This document shows positions 1-8,622 of a DNA stretch of 64,000 bases, one piece after another. Position 1 is the stretch's first letter; every line of letters starts with the position of its first letter. The stretch is taken from the NCBI GenBank assembly GCA_030562215.1, contig JAUPFL010000001.1, forward strand, positions 2,406,501 through 2,470,500. The letters are read 5' to 3'. This DNA comes from Peribacillus frigoritolerans. Its GTDB lineage: Bacteria > Bacillota > Bacilli > Bacillales > DSM-1321. The position numbers were made by a program, and so were the translations under genes. The notes beneath the pieces are model-generated. The model was not told the origin of the DNA. It worked only from the letters and a program-made list of their open reading frames with translations, and did not search any database.

Positions 1-170
1 CTTTAATTGGCTTGCTTCCCTTCATATTAGGATCACTAATGGCTCCCCTGGTGGGATTAGGTTCAGGTGAGTCACCCTTGCCGATGGGAATTGTGATGGT
101 AAGTTGTCATGTCATAGCCATGTGCGCTTATTTACTCCTCGCCCGTCGAGGGTTAAGGCGAGTTGCTTAA
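1..170 (+). CDS. Bcr/CflA-type drug efflux MFS transporter, C-terminal end (partial)
   Basis: Open from the window edge (codons in frame from base 3) to TAA at 168-170. The 55 visible residues are the last one to two membrane segments plus a short basic tail (LARRGLRRVA). They include a run GLLPFILGSLMAPLVG that resembles the penultimate helix of Bcr/CflA proton-driven exporters such as B. subtilis YdgK. The family assignment rests on this short stretch only. A terminator follows within 6 bases, so this is the last gene of its transcript. Confidence 0.55.
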   Translation, partial: LIGLLPFILGSLMAPLVGLGSGESPLPMGIVMVSCHVIAMCAYLLLARRGLRRVA

Positions 171-175
171 AAGGA

Positions 176-213
176 AAAGCTGAAATCCAGATGCGGATTT
201 CAGCTTTTTGCCT
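176..213 (+). terminator. Rho-independent terminator
   Basis: AAGCTGAAATCC and GGATTTCAGCTT form a perfect 12-bp stem around a short loop, followed by TTTTT. It lies between the efflux gene (+) and the convergent SDR gene (-). The A-rich 5' side means it can work in both directions. Confidence 0.85.
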
Positions 214-220
214 TTTTGAA

Positions 221-1006
221 TCATAATAGTGATTCTGCTCCATCGATATAAACTTCCGTACCCGTAACATGGGAGGACATGTCTGATGCTAGGAACAATA
301 CAAGATCGCCAGCTTGTTCGGCAGTCCCCGCTTTCCTCGCCAGGGGCTGGGAGCCTTGCGGATATTCAATGGGAATCCTGATTTTCTTAAGGTTTTCTTC
401 TTCCGGGAATGTATTATCGTCAATGTTCGTATCGATGGAGCCGGGACAAATGGTATTTACCCTGATTTTATATCTTGCCAATTCGAGTGCAGCCATTTTC
501 CCGAAAGCGACTTGACCGGCTTTGGATGAACTATAAGCGGAAAAACCAAAATTCTTGAAATATCGGTTTCCATTGATGGAGCTGTTGATTACGATGCTGC
601 CACCCGTTTCCTTCATGTAGGGAATGGCGTATTTGATGGTGAGAAAGGTGCCTTTGAGGTTGATGGTATGTGTTTGATCCCAATCTTCTGGCTTTATGTC
701 TTCAATAGGGGCAATCACTCCGTTGATGCCTGCGTTTGCGAATACAAAATCAATTTTCCCAAAATGTTCATAGGCCGTTTTGTAGGCATGTTCAACTTGC
801 TCAGCCTTGGAAACATCCGTTTTAATGATTAAAGCCTCTCGACCAAGGTTCTCCACTTCTTCCTTCACTTTTTCGGCATTTTCGATTGTACGGTCAAAAA
901 AGATGATGTTCGCGCCGTTTTCAGCTAGTTTCAGTGCGGCACCCCGGCCAATTCCTGATCCTCCGCCGGTAATGATGGCAACTTTGTTTTTCATTAATTC
1001 TGTCAT
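221..1006 (-). CDS. Short-chain dehydrogenase/reductase (SDR)
   Basis: Classical SDR of about 261 residues. It is a cytosolic NAD(P)-dependent oxidoreductase of unknown substrate. Visible motifs: TGGGSGIG nucleotide-binding turn near the N-terminus, NAG at the end of beta-4, catalytic Ser in VINSSINGN, and YSSSK (Tyr-x3-Lys). The C-terminal part has the usual ASDMSSHVTGTEVYIDGA. The frame also opens at a GTG three codons upstream, but the AAAAGGAG sits only 2-3 nt before that GTG; the ATG at 1006 is about 12 nt from it and preferred. It is convergent with the gene to its left and divergent from the oxidoreductase at 1210. Confidence 0.85.
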   Translation of the reverse strand: MTELMKNKVAIITGGGSGIGRGAALKLAENGANIIFFDRTIENAEKVKEEVENLGREALIIKTDVSKAEQVEHAYKTAYEHFGKIDFVFANAGINGVIAPIEDIKPEDWDQTHTINLKGTFLTIKYAIPYMKETGGSIVINSSINGNRYFKNFGFSAYSSSKAGQVAFGKMAALELARYKIRVNTICPGSIDTNIDDNTFPEEENLKKIRIPIEYPQGSQPLARKAGTAEQAGDLVLFLASDMSSHVTGTEVYIDGAESLL

Positions 1007-1209
1007 ACACTTCACACGCTCCTTTTAAGTTTTCTTTCCCATTTTGGGAGTATGTAGAAACATCATGGCAGTTGTAATATAGAAAAATTATAAACGAATA
1101 TTGCCTGAAAAATCCAATTTAAACAATTGCGAGTGTTCATTATACTTTGTTTTTCAGTGAAATGTCTGTATATTGAGGACATGATTAAGTTCGCTTGAAA
1201 GGGGATAGG

Positions 1210-2211
1210 ATGTTGATAAGATTAGGGGTAATAGGTACAAATTGGATCACGGAACGATTTTTGGAGGCTGCAAAGCATGTAGAGGGTTTATCGTTATCCG
1301 CCGTGTATTCCCGTACAGAGGAGAAAGCCAAGGAATTTGCCAATAAATACGAAGTACATACGACTTTTACGAATTTAGAAGCAATGGCCAGCAGCGATGA
1401 AATCGATGCTGTATACATAGCAAGCCCTAACTCTCACCATTGCAGGCAAGCCGTGTTATTTTTACAAAATAAAAAACATGTATTATGTGAAAAACCAATG
1501 GCCTCGAATGCGGCAGAAGTAATGGAAATGATTGAAGCTGCAAAACAGAATGATGTGCTATTGATGGAAGCGATGAAATCGACCATCATGCCGAATTTCG
1601 AAAGTATAAAGGGCAATCTGGATAAAATCGGGAAGATAAGGCGTTTCTCGGGAAGCTTTTGCCAATATTCATCACGTTATGATTCATATAAACAAGGAAC
1701 TGTGCTGAATGCATTCAATCCTGAATTCTCCAGTGGCTCTTTAATGGATCTAGGCGTTTACGTCCTCTATCCACTTGTTGTACTGTTCGGTAAACCGAAT
1801 AAGGTACAGGCAACAGGAACGATGCTCGAATCAGGAGTTGATGGGCAGGGTACGATTCTGCTTTCCTATGATGAAATGGAGGCAGTCGTCATGTTTTCCA
1901 AGATTACTGAATCCAATTTGCCATCGGAAATTCAAGGTGAACGTGGAAGCATCATCATTCAGAAAATTTCAGGACCGCAAGCGGTGGATATCCAGTATCG
2001 GGATGGAACCACTGAAAGTATTTCTGTTAAACAGGATATGCCTACCATGTATTATGAAGCGAAAGAATTTGTTGATTTGATACAGCAGGGGAAAATGGAA
2101 TCCGATATAAATTCATATTCGAATTCACTGTTGACTATGGAAATCATGGATGAAGCAAGAAAGCAAATCGGCGTCGTCTTTCCTTCAGACCATGGACAAG
2201 GCCAATCATGA
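1210..2211 (+). CDS. Gfo/Idh/MocA family oxidoreductase
   Basis: 333 residues. N-terminal Rossmann domain with the run RLGVIGTNWI, then the family motif CEKPMASN, where the Lys of EKP is the conserved catalytic or cofactor-contacting residue. The C-terminal alpha/beta substrate domain has SGSLMDLGVYVLYPL. Such enzymes oxidise sugar- or inositol-type substrates with NAD(P); the substrate cannot be read from sequence. Start chosen at ATG 1210 because GAAAGGGG lies just upstream; an in-frame TTG at 1195 lacks a site. It probably begins a short run with the HesB-like and flavin-reductase genes downstream. Confidence 0.85.
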   Translation: MLIRLGVIGTNWITERFLEAAKHVEGLSLSAVYSRTEEKAKEFANKYEVHTTFTNLEAMASSDEIDAVYIASPNSHHCRQAVLFLQNKKHVLCEKPMASNAAEVMEMIEAAKQNDVLLMEAMKSTIMPNFESIKGNLDKIGKIRRFSGSFCQYSSRYDSYKQGTVLNAFNPEFSSGSLMDLGVYVLYPLVVLFGKPNKVQATGTMLESGVDGQGTILLSYDEMEAVVMFSKITESNLPSEIQGERGSIIIQKISGPQAVDIQYRDGTTESISVKQDMPTMYYEAKEFVDLIQQGKMESDINSYSNSLLTMEIMDEARKQIGVVFPSDHGQGQS

Positions 2212-2292
2212 AGGGTGAAAATGGATGTTACTGATAACCCTTAATTGGGTAGAATTCAGTACAGGGATAATTTTATTGTTGGGGGAATGGAC

Positions 2293-2601
2293 ATGAAGTG
2301 CAAAATAAATCGCAATGCAGCAAAGGTATTACAAAAAATGCTGAGCACTGAAGAAGCCGAAGGGAAAATGATTCGTGTATATATCACCCATATGCATGGC
2401 GATCATGCCCATTATGACATGAAGCTTGATACACCGGCAGAACATGATGAAATCGTCAAAACAGATAAAGATATCGATATTTTGCTTGATTCACGTGAAG
2501 AATTTCTGGATGGTGTCTGGATTAAATATTTTTATGTACCTGAAGAAGGCTTTGAAATCACGAATCCTTCTAAAGAACCGCATGGACATCATCACCACTA
2601 A
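2293..2601 (+). CDS. HesB/IscA-like protein lacking the scaffold cysteines
   Basis: 102 residues. The C-terminal half (DIDILLDSREEFLDG then IKYFYVPEEGFEITNPS) matches the end of the HesB/IscA fold seen in Fe-S biogenesis A-type carriers. The three metal-ligating cysteines of IscA are absent: the only Cys is residue 3, and the usual CGG/CSGF region reads THMHGDHAHYD. The protein ends PHGHHHH. The start at 2293 is set by GGGGG at 2281-2285; ATG 2287 is too close to it. It lies between two oxidoreductase genes. A Cys-free HesB-related protein that may bind metal through His is inference. Confidence 0.6.
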   Translation: MKCKINRNAAKVLQKMLSTEEAEGKMIRVYITHMHGDHAHYDMKLDTPAEHDEIVKTDKDIDILLDSREEFLDGVWIKYFYVPEEGFEITNPSKEPHGHHHH

Positions 2602-2622
2602 TAGTAAAGGGGGAGGATTGGC

Positions 2623-3746
2623 ATGAATCAAAAATACGAAAAGATCTTTCAACCATATATATTTCCATCAGGGGTAGAAGTGAAAAATCGTATCATGATG
2701 GCTCCTATGACCACTTATTCTTCGGATGACCAAGGCGTTGTAACCGATGATGAACTGGCCTATTATGCTGAGCGCTCGGCTGGTGTAGGTGCGGTGGTCA
2801 CGGCATGTGCCTATGTATCTGCTGGTGGCAAGGGATTCCCAGGCCAACTTAGCGCAGATGACGATTTCTTTATCCCATCCTTGAGAAAACTAGCTGAAAC
2901 GATTCAGTCCAACGGGTCAAAAGCGATCCTGCAAATATATCATGGAGGACGACAAAGTCCGCCTGAATTACTGCCTGATAACCAACCTGTTTCTGCAAGT
3001 GCCATTGCTTCCAGCGAGGAAGCACCTGTACCGAGGGAAATGAGTGAAGATGAAATACAAGACGTTATTAAGGCATTTGGCGAAGCAACAAGAAGGGCCA
3101 TCGAAGCAGGATTCGATGGTGTGGAAATCCATGGTGCCAATACTTACTTGCTGCAACAATTCTTCTCGCCACACTCGAACCGTCGTACGGATAATTGGGG
3201 TGGAACACTGGGAAAACGATTGATTTTCCCGCTTACCATTGTGAATGAAGTCGAGAGAACGGTTGCCGAGCATGCGGAAAAGCCGTTTATCATCGGCTAC
3301 CGCCTTTCTCCTGAAGAAGGCAGCGATCCTGGAATCACTTTAGATGATACGATCCAATTCGTTGATAGATTAGCGAATCAAAACCTTGATTATCTACATA
3401 TATCGGTAGGTCACTTCTGGAATGGCTCATTCCGTGAGAGTGATAGGACAAAGTCGCGCATCGTTAAAATTTACGAAAAAGTAGGTAATCGTATCCCGGT
3501 GGTCGGTGTAGGTTCACTGCATACACCCGATGAAGTTGCAGAAGCCATGGAAACGGGTGTCCCTTTTATCGCCCTTGGCCGTGAACTTCTTATGGAACCG
3601 CATTGGATTGAAAAAATCAGGTCTGGAAAAGAAGCGGAAATACGGACTACCCTCTCAAAAAAGATCAGGAAGAACTGGTCATTCCAGATCCGCTTTGGGA
3701 AAAGTTGATTGGGATAAAAGGTTGGCTCCCGGTTGTGGAAAGATGA
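2623..3746 (+). CDS. NADH:flavin oxidoreductase, old yellow enzyme family (frameshifted near 3656)
   Basis: FMN-dependent ene-reductase-type TIM barrel, about 374 residues when repaired, similar to B. subtilis YqiG/NamA. Visible motifs: NRIMMAPMTT at the N-terminus, LQIYHGGRQ, the catalytic pair in EIHGANTYLLQQFFSPHSN, and RRTDNWGG. The frame breaks at the A-run 3656-3662. Shifting one base restores KDQEELVIPDPLWEKL and GWLPVVER and a stop at 3744-3746; without this the protein ends in unrelated sequence at 3708. RBS GGGGGAGG is 7 nt before the ATG. A terminator follows. Confidence 0.85.
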
Positions 3747-3768
3747 GCCGACATCTTGAATATTATGA

Positions 3769-3800
3769 ACCCGTCCTCCAAAGGTGGACGGGTTTTTAAT
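3769..3800 (+). terminator. Rho-independent terminator
   Basis: ACCCGTCC and GGACGGGT form the stem, followed by TTTTT, 22 nt after the repaired stop of the flavin oxidoreductase gene. Closes the 1210-3746 transcription unit. Confidence 0.8.
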
Positions 3801-3958
3801 GTGTTCATATGAAACTAACAACTAGATGTAAGTCATTCATCCTTTGCTAAAAAAGGGAGATTGATTCTGCAGAATTATCGTCTTTTATTTTATCTTGATT
3901 TATTCATTCCATCATAGTAAATACTATCTTTTATGTTTAAAGTTTATGCAAATATGAA

Positions 3959-3972
3959 TGAAAGCAATATAA
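3959..3972 (+). promoter_or_regulatory. Possible CcpA (cre) site before the glycosidase gene
   Basis: TGAAAGCAATATAA matches the CcpA operator consensus (TGWAANCGNTNWCA) at 12 of 14 positions and lies about 80 nt before the GH1 gene. Carbon repression of a beta-glucosidase gene is expected in Bacillus, but two mismatches in an AT-rich stretch make chance a fair alternative. The rest of 3801-4049 is AT-rich with no gene. Confidence 0.25.
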
Positions 3973-4049
3973 TCAAAAAATTTGTACCAATGAATAAAAT
4001 ATATTATTATCAATTTAATAAGCAGGTATGAAAAAACGGAGGGTTTATA

Positions 4050-5458
4050 ATGAAGTTTCCACACGATTTTTTATTCGGAGCAGCTTCTGCTTCTTTTCAA
4101 ATAGAAGGGGCATGGGATGAAGATGGTAAAGGTATAACAAACTGGGATGTCTTTTCAAAGATTCCGGGGAAAACATTTGAAGGTACAAATGGGGATGTAG
4201 CGATAGACCATTATCATCGTTACAAAGAGGATATTAAATTAATGGCAGAGATGGGACTTGAATCATATCGGTTTTCCATTTCATGGGCACGTATTTTGCC
4301 AACAGGTGACGGGGAAATCAATGAAAAAGGCTTGGAATTTTATAATAATGTTATTAATGAATGCTTAAAATATGGGATTGTTCCTTTTGTTACTCTGTAT
4401 CATTGGGATTTGCCTTTAACGCTTGAACAAGATGGGGGATGGACGAATAAGCGAACAGCTGAAGCATTCGTCAAGTATGCGGGGATTTGTTTTCGCGCAT
4501 TCGGAGACCGTGTCAAACATTGGATCACGTTTAATGAAACGGTTATGTTTTGCGGTTTGGGATATTTAAAAGGAGCGCATCCGCCTGGAATCCAGAACGA
4601 TGAAAATAAGTACTTTCAAGCGACACATTATGTTTTTATGCACATGCCAAAGCGGTGGAGGTATATAAGGCACTTAATCATTACGGTGAAATAGGAATTA
4701 CCCATGTTTTCCTGCCAGCTTACAGTATAGATGACAAACATGAGAATGTATTAGCTGCTCGGCATGCCAATGAATATGAAACTTTTTGGTATTATGACCC
4801 AATTTTAAAAGGTGAATATCCGTCTTATGTGGTTGAGCAATTAAATGAGAGGGGCTGGAAGCCTAGTTGGACCGAAGAAGAACTGGATACGCTAAAAAGA
4901 AATGCGGACAAAAATGATTTTATTGGACTCAATTATTACCAGCCCATTCGCGTGGAAAAAAACCTGGAAGCCGTTTCAAACATGGAGCATTCAAGAGAAA
5001 CATCTACCCTGGCTCCAGGGAACCCGTCTTTTGATGGCTATTATCGGACCGTAAAAATGGAAGATAAAACCTATACAAAATGGGGCTGGGAAATTTCACC
5101 TCAAGGATTTTTAGATGGGCTGCATATGTTAAAAGAGCGTTATGGTGATATTAAAATGTATGTTACAGAAAATGGACTTGGTGATGAGGACCCGATCATC
5201 GATGGTGAAATAGTGGATGTTCCCCGTATTAAGTATATTGAGGAACATTTAAAAGTGATTAAGCGTGCAATCAAAGAAGGCATCCATTTGAAAGGGTATT
5301 ACGCATGGTCTGTCATTGATCTATTAAGTTGGTTAAACGGGTATAAAAAGCAATATGGATTCATTTACGTGGATCATCATGATCAGTTAAACCGGAAAAA
5401 GAAACTGTCGTTTCATTGGTATAAGCATATTATCGAGACGAGAGGAGTAGAGCTGTAA
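4050..5458 (+). CDS. GH1 6-phospho-beta-glucosidase (frameshifted near 4637)
   Basis: About 469 residues repaired, full length for glycoside hydrolase family 1. It hydrolyses beta-glucosides in the cytosol by a retaining mechanism. Acid/base Glu is in TFNE, the nucleophile Glu in VTENG. The C-terminal SWLNGYKKQYG gives Ser-x6-Lys-x-Tyr, the phosphate-binding signature of 6-phospho-glycosidases, where non-phosphorylated beta-glucosidases have a Glu. A base is missing at about 4637 (GTTTTTATG), so VFHAHAKAVEVYKALNHYG is split between frames. RBS ACGGAGGG. No PTS gene is adjacent, so the partner importer must be elsewhere. Confidence 0.88.
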
Positions 5459-5500
5459 ACTGAGAGAAAACCTCTTTTATTTTAATCAAAAGTTTTTGTC

Positions 5501-5552
5501 AGACCGTAGACAAACTCAATGAAAATCGAGTATGTCTACGGTTTTTTATTGA
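5501..5552 (+). terminator. Rho-independent terminator of the glycosidase gene
   Basis: ACCGTAGACA at the 5' side pairs with TGTCTACGGT at the 3' side; an inner ACTC/GAGT extends the stem. It is followed by TTTTTTATT, about 45 nt after the stop of the GH1 gene. Confidence 0.8.
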
Positions 5553-5568
5553 TTTTTAGATTTTGGAC

Positions 5569-5686
5569 GTTGATTTCCACTACAGGCTCTCGCTTTCCGC
5601 GGAGGTCCGCCCTCGGCTTGCGCCTGCGGGGTCTCCCCTAGACGCGCTTTTCCCGCAGGAGTTTCGCACCTTCCGTTCCAATCAAC
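5569..5686. repeat. Dispersed imperfect-palindrome element (~118 bp)
   Basis: GC-rich island in AT-rich intergenic DNA, bounded by the inverted ends GTTGATT and AATCAAC. It contains the segments CGCTTTCCGCGG, GGCTTGCGCCTGCGGGGTCT and CCCGCAGGAGT. From memory this matches a small non-coding palindromic repeat found between genes in many Bacillaceae. It encodes no transposase, and the ORF that can be read across it is not a gene. Copy number in this genome cannot be judged from one window. Confidence 0.6.
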
Positions 5687-5766
5687 TAACTTTAGATAGA
5701 AAACCCTCTTGTCTACAAACTCAGAAACCCTCTTTATTTTAATCAAGTGGTTTTGTATTTAGGCAG

Positions 5767-5806
5767 AGCATGTTTTGAGCAATCTTTCTCAAAACATGCT
5801 TTTTCC
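5767..5806 (+). terminator. Strong hairpin terminator
   Basis: AGCATGTTTTGAG and CTCAAAACATGCT make a 13-bp perfect stem followed by TTTT. It is the second terminator behind the glycosidase gene. The rest of 5807-5980 shows no gene. Confidence 0.75.
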
Positions 5807-5980
5807 ATCGGTCATTAATCAAGTTTTCTGATATGGGGAATTAGTCCAAAGTTCAAACCTCCTGATTCGTAGTCTGAATCTCCGGCTTCAAATTAACCAG
5901 ACTGGAAATATGGTCCCGGATTGTAATATAAATGTAAAAATATGAAAAAAGTTGTAAACAAATGTTAACATTACTAATAA

Positions 5981-6008
5981 TGTACAGTTTTACGTTTTAC
6001 TGTATAAT
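5981..6008 (+). promoter_or_regulatory. Probable sigma-A promoter of the SulP gene
   Basis: TATAAT at 6003-6008 with a weak -35 (TGTACA, 5981-5986) about 16 nt upstream. Transcription would start near 6015 and leave a leader of about 215 nt before the SulP start, containing the mini-ORF at 6061. Confidence 0.45.
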
Positions 6009-6060
6009 GTTGAAGCGTGGTAGAGACCATGTCAAATAACCTTACAAAAGGAGATTATAT

Positions 6061-6078
6061 ATGACGATTATTTCTTAG
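6061..6078 (+). CDS. Possible leader mini-ORF upstream of SulP (MTIIS)
   Basis: AAAAGGAG is 7 nt before an ATG that starts a five-codon ORF, MTIIS. The site is as good as those of real genes here. If a T were missing at ATTTCTTAG, as is common in this window, the ORF would instead read MTIIFLVLKSPPHGLSR. Either form could be a regulatory leader peptide for the transporter gene at 6230. There is no further evidence that it is translated. Confidence 0.3.
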   Translation: MTIIS

Positions 6079-6229
6079 TTTTGAAAAGTCCCCCGCATGG
6101 CTTGTCCCGTTGAAAAAACCTACAATATTTAGATTAATTTCGATCAAGTAATTCCCTCTAAAATGAAAGAATGTCATTTTTCGTGATGATGCTAGATTCC
6201 AATCTTAAAAAACGACTAAGGATGTGAGT

Positions 6230-7879
6230 TTGAAAAAGATGATAAAAGATTCTAGATTTCAAGGATATAACATGAAGGGTTTTCAAAAGGACGTAACGGC
6301 AGGATTGGTCGTAGGTGTTGTAGCCATTCCTTTAGGGTTGGCTTTTGCAATTGCTTCAGGCGTCGAACCGATATACGGGTTATATACGACCATCATCGCT
6401 GGTATTCTCATATCGATTTTGGGTGGCTCCAAGTTTCAAATTGGAGGGCCGACCGGGGCGTTTGTTCCTTTATTATTTGGAATCGTTATGCAATATGGGT
6501 ATGAAAGTCTGCTTATTGCCGGGTTTTTAGCCGGAATTATGTTAGTCTTGATGGGTCTTCTTAAGTTAGGCAATTTGATGAAGTTCATTCCCCGTCCCGT
6601 CATCATTGGATTTACAACAGGAATTGCGATAATAATCTTTTCAGGACAAATTGCCAACTTCTTTGGCATGAAAGTGGAAAAACATGAAGCGTTCATGGAT
6701 AACATGAAGGAACTGGTGATTAAAGCAGATACGATCAATCTATATAGTGTGATCGTTGCGATAATATGTTTGGTCGTCATACTGTTGGCACCCAGGCTTC
6801 TGCCGCGAGTGCCAGGACCGCTTCTGGGTCTGCTGATATCAACAGTGGCAGCTTACGTTTTATTTCCCGATAAGGTGGCTACGATAGGTTCCACGTATGG
6901 AGCGATTCCGAGAGGTTTTCCGGAATTTCAAGTTCCGGAGCTTTCAGTGGAAGTCATTATCACACTCCTTCCCGTCGCTTTTACAATTGCCTTGTTAGGC
7001 GGTGTCGAGTCATTGTTATCCGCTACCGTGGCCGATAACATGGGAGGAACCAAGCATGATAGTAATAAGGAGTTGGTTGGTCAAGGAATCGCGAACATCG
7101 CGACCCCATTCTTCGGCGGGATACCTGCAACAGGTGCCATTGCCAGGACAGCTACCAATATAAAAAGCGGGGCAGTCTCCCCGATGTCCGGAGTCATTCA
7201 CGGAATTGTCGTTTTACTGGTTTTACTGGTGCTTTCTCCATATGCAGCGCATATACCTTTGGCTAGCATGGCGCCCATATTGATGTTTGTTGCCTGGAAT
7301 ATGAGTGAAAGAAAGGAATTCGCTCATGTATTGAAAACGAAGACGGCGGATTCTGCGGTTTTGCTAGTTACCTTCCTCATCACTGTCTTCACTGATTTAA
7401 TCATGGGAGTGGGAATCGGCTTATTGATTGCATTCATCACCTTCATTGCAAAAATGAGCCACTCGTTAAAGGTTAGGGAAAGAAGTCATGAGATTGCCGA
7501 GATTGTTCCAATTGATAATTCGGATTCAAAGATCAATGTGTATAACTTGGAAGGGCCTCTCTTCTTTGGTTCGATAGACGTCCTGGAGTCATCGATATTG
7601 GCGAACTTGGATAATAAGACGAAAGTGTTGGTATTAAGCATGCGCCGGGTAACATATATGGACACTTCAGCAGAGGCTGCACTATTGGCGATCGTTAATC
7701 GGATCGGAAAATATAAGGGGAAATTGATCATTTCCGGAATTCAGCAGCAACCAAAGGAATTGTTACTCAGCACTGGGTTGTATCATAAAATAGAAAAACA
7801 GCACTTTTTTAAATCGAAGGAAGATGCCCTGTATTTTGCCAAGAAGCAGTTGAAGGGAAATTCGGATAAAGTAGTCTAA
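6230..7879 (+). CDS. SulP family anion transporter with STAS domain
   Basis: About 549 residues, intact. Ten or more hydrophobic segments (residues ~25-400) carry SulP features: VVAIPLGLAFAIASGVEPIYGLYT near the N-terminus and GGIPATGAIARTATNIKSG in the middle. A cytoplasmic STAS domain follows (VYNLEGPLFFGSIDVLES, then RRVTYMDTSAEAALLAI, with the Asp-Thr-Ser of the anti-sigma antagonist-like loop). Substrates in the family are sulfate, bicarbonate or dicarboxylates and cannot be told here. TTG at 6230 is 7 nt after AAGGA; GTG 6224 and ATG 6239 are alternatives. Monocistronic behind the promoter at 5981. Confidence 0.88.
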   Translation: MKKMIKDSRFQGYNMKGFQKDVTAGLVVGVVAIPLGLAFAIASGVEPIYGLYTTIIAGILISILGGSKFQIGGPTGAFVPLLFGIVMQYGYESLLIAGFLAGIMLVLMGLLKLGNLMKFIPRPVIIGFTTGIAIIIFSGQIANFFGMKVEKHEAFMDNMKELVIKADTINLYSVIVAIICLVVILLAPRLLPRVPGPLLGLLISTVAAYVLFPDKVATIGSTYGAIPRGFPEFQVPELSVEVIITLLPVAFTIALLGGVESLLSATVADNMGGTKHDSNKELVGQGIANIATPFFGGIPATGAIARTATNIKSGAVSPMSGVIHGIVVLLVLLVLSPYAAHIPLASMAPILMFVAWNMSERKEFAHVLKTKTADSAVLLVTFLITVFTDLIMGVGIGLLIAFITFIAKMSHSLKVRERSHEIAEIVPIDNSDSKINVYNLEGPLFFGSIDVLESSILANLDNKTKVLVLSMRRVTYMDTSAEAALLAIVNRIGKYKGKLIISGIQQQPKELLLSTGLYHKIEKQHFFKSKEDALYFAKKQLKGNSDKVV

Positions 7880-7893
7880 TAGTTTCATCTTGA

Positions 7894-7957
7894 AGTCACC
7901 TTTTTGGATAGATGTGTTATAGTATCGTTAACAGTAGATTTTTTAAAGAAGGTGACT
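7894..7957. promoter_or_regulatory. Spaced inverted repeat around the MerR gene promoter
   Basis: AGTCACCTT (7894-7902) and AAGGTGACT (7949-7957) are perfect 9-bp inverted copies flanking the likely -10 region TATAGT (7918). The right arm overlaps the RBS of the MerR-type gene. It could be an autoregulatory operator or an RNA hairpin that masks the RBS. Confidence 0.4.
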
Positions 7958-7963
7958 ATCTGG

Positions 7964-8377
7964 GTGAATGTATATCGGATTGGCCAGCTTGCTGAACTTG
8001 CGAATGTTTCGAGAAGAACCATTGACTATTACACACAATTAGGAATGCTGAACTATGAAAAAACTGGGTCAAGATATCGGTATTACACAGAAGATGCTTT
8101 AAATCGTCTTCAAATGATTAATCGGTATAAAGAACAGAATATGCCTTTGACTGAAATCAAGGAACGTTTACAAGTCTTGTCTGAAACCACTGTTGATTCT
8201 GAGCAAGTGCTATTGATGGTGGACAAGCTATCTACAGACCTTAAAGGACTGGAGAATGAATTGCTGGAATTAAAGCCATTATTGGAACAGCTCGATGAAC
8301 AGCAATTAACATATGCTGCACAGCAGCTTTCAGTTCGGGGCAGCTCTTTATTGAGTATCCTTGCCATGCTCGCCTAA
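7964..8377 (+). CDS. MerR family transcriptional regulator
   Basis: 137 residues from GTG 7964 (AAGAAGGTGA 8 nt upstream). N-terminal winged helix-turn-helix: YRIGQLAELANVSRRTIDYYTQLGML, then SRYRYYTEDALNRLQMI. A predicted coiled-coil dimerisation helix spans residues ~75-115 (LLMVDKLSTDLKGLENELLELKPLLEQL). There is no Cys-rich metal loop, so it is not an obvious metal sensor. The effector is unknown. It sits alone between the SulP gene and a terminator. Confidence 0.85.
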   Translation: MNVYRIGQLAELANVSRRTIDYYTQLGMLNYEKTGSRYRYYTEDALNRLQMINRYKEQNMPLTEIKERLQVLSETTVDSEQVLLMVDKLSTDLKGLENELLELKPLLEQLDEQQLTYAAQQLSVRGSSLLSILAMLA

Positions 8378-8392
8378 GATTTTTGCCGATTT

Positions 8393-8428
8393 CAACAAAA
8401 AGAGACCTGATTGGGTCTTTTTTTGTTG
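8393..8428 (+). terminator. Rho-independent terminator
   Basis: CAACAAAAAGAGACC and GGGTCTTTTTTTGTTG form a long stem with an internal T-run directly after the MerR gene. 8429-8610 is AT-rich and holds the unrecognised promoter of the tryptophan operon. Confidence 0.8.
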
Positions 8429-8622
8429 AACTGGTAGTTGAAAACCATTATTTAAAATAACAATTCAAATTCCTGGTGATTACCTGAGCTTTATATACGA
8501 TAGCGGTACTTTATTTTGGATGAACTGACTCTATAGATCTTTTTTCGACAAAGATGAAGGATATAAGGGAATGGAAAAAGAAGAACTTAAATATCTACTA
8601 TTATATGAAGAGGTGAATGGGA

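Larger units (their letters stand above)
5466..5746. repeat. Pair of ~23-nt direct repeats flanking the palindromic element
   Basis: GAAAACCTCTTTTATTTTAA at 5466 recurs nearly unchanged as GAAACCCTCTTTATTTTAAT at 5724, both continuing into CAA. The two copies flank the hairpin at 5501-5552 and the palindromic element at 5569-5686. They suggest that the terminator region of the glycosidase gene was duplicated around, or by, insertion of the element. No gene lies in 5459-6060. Confidence 0.5.

Noticed and set aside
5546..5746. 66-codon minus-strand ORF in the intergenic repeat
   Set aside because: It only reads through the palindromic element; composition is that of the repeat, not of a gene.
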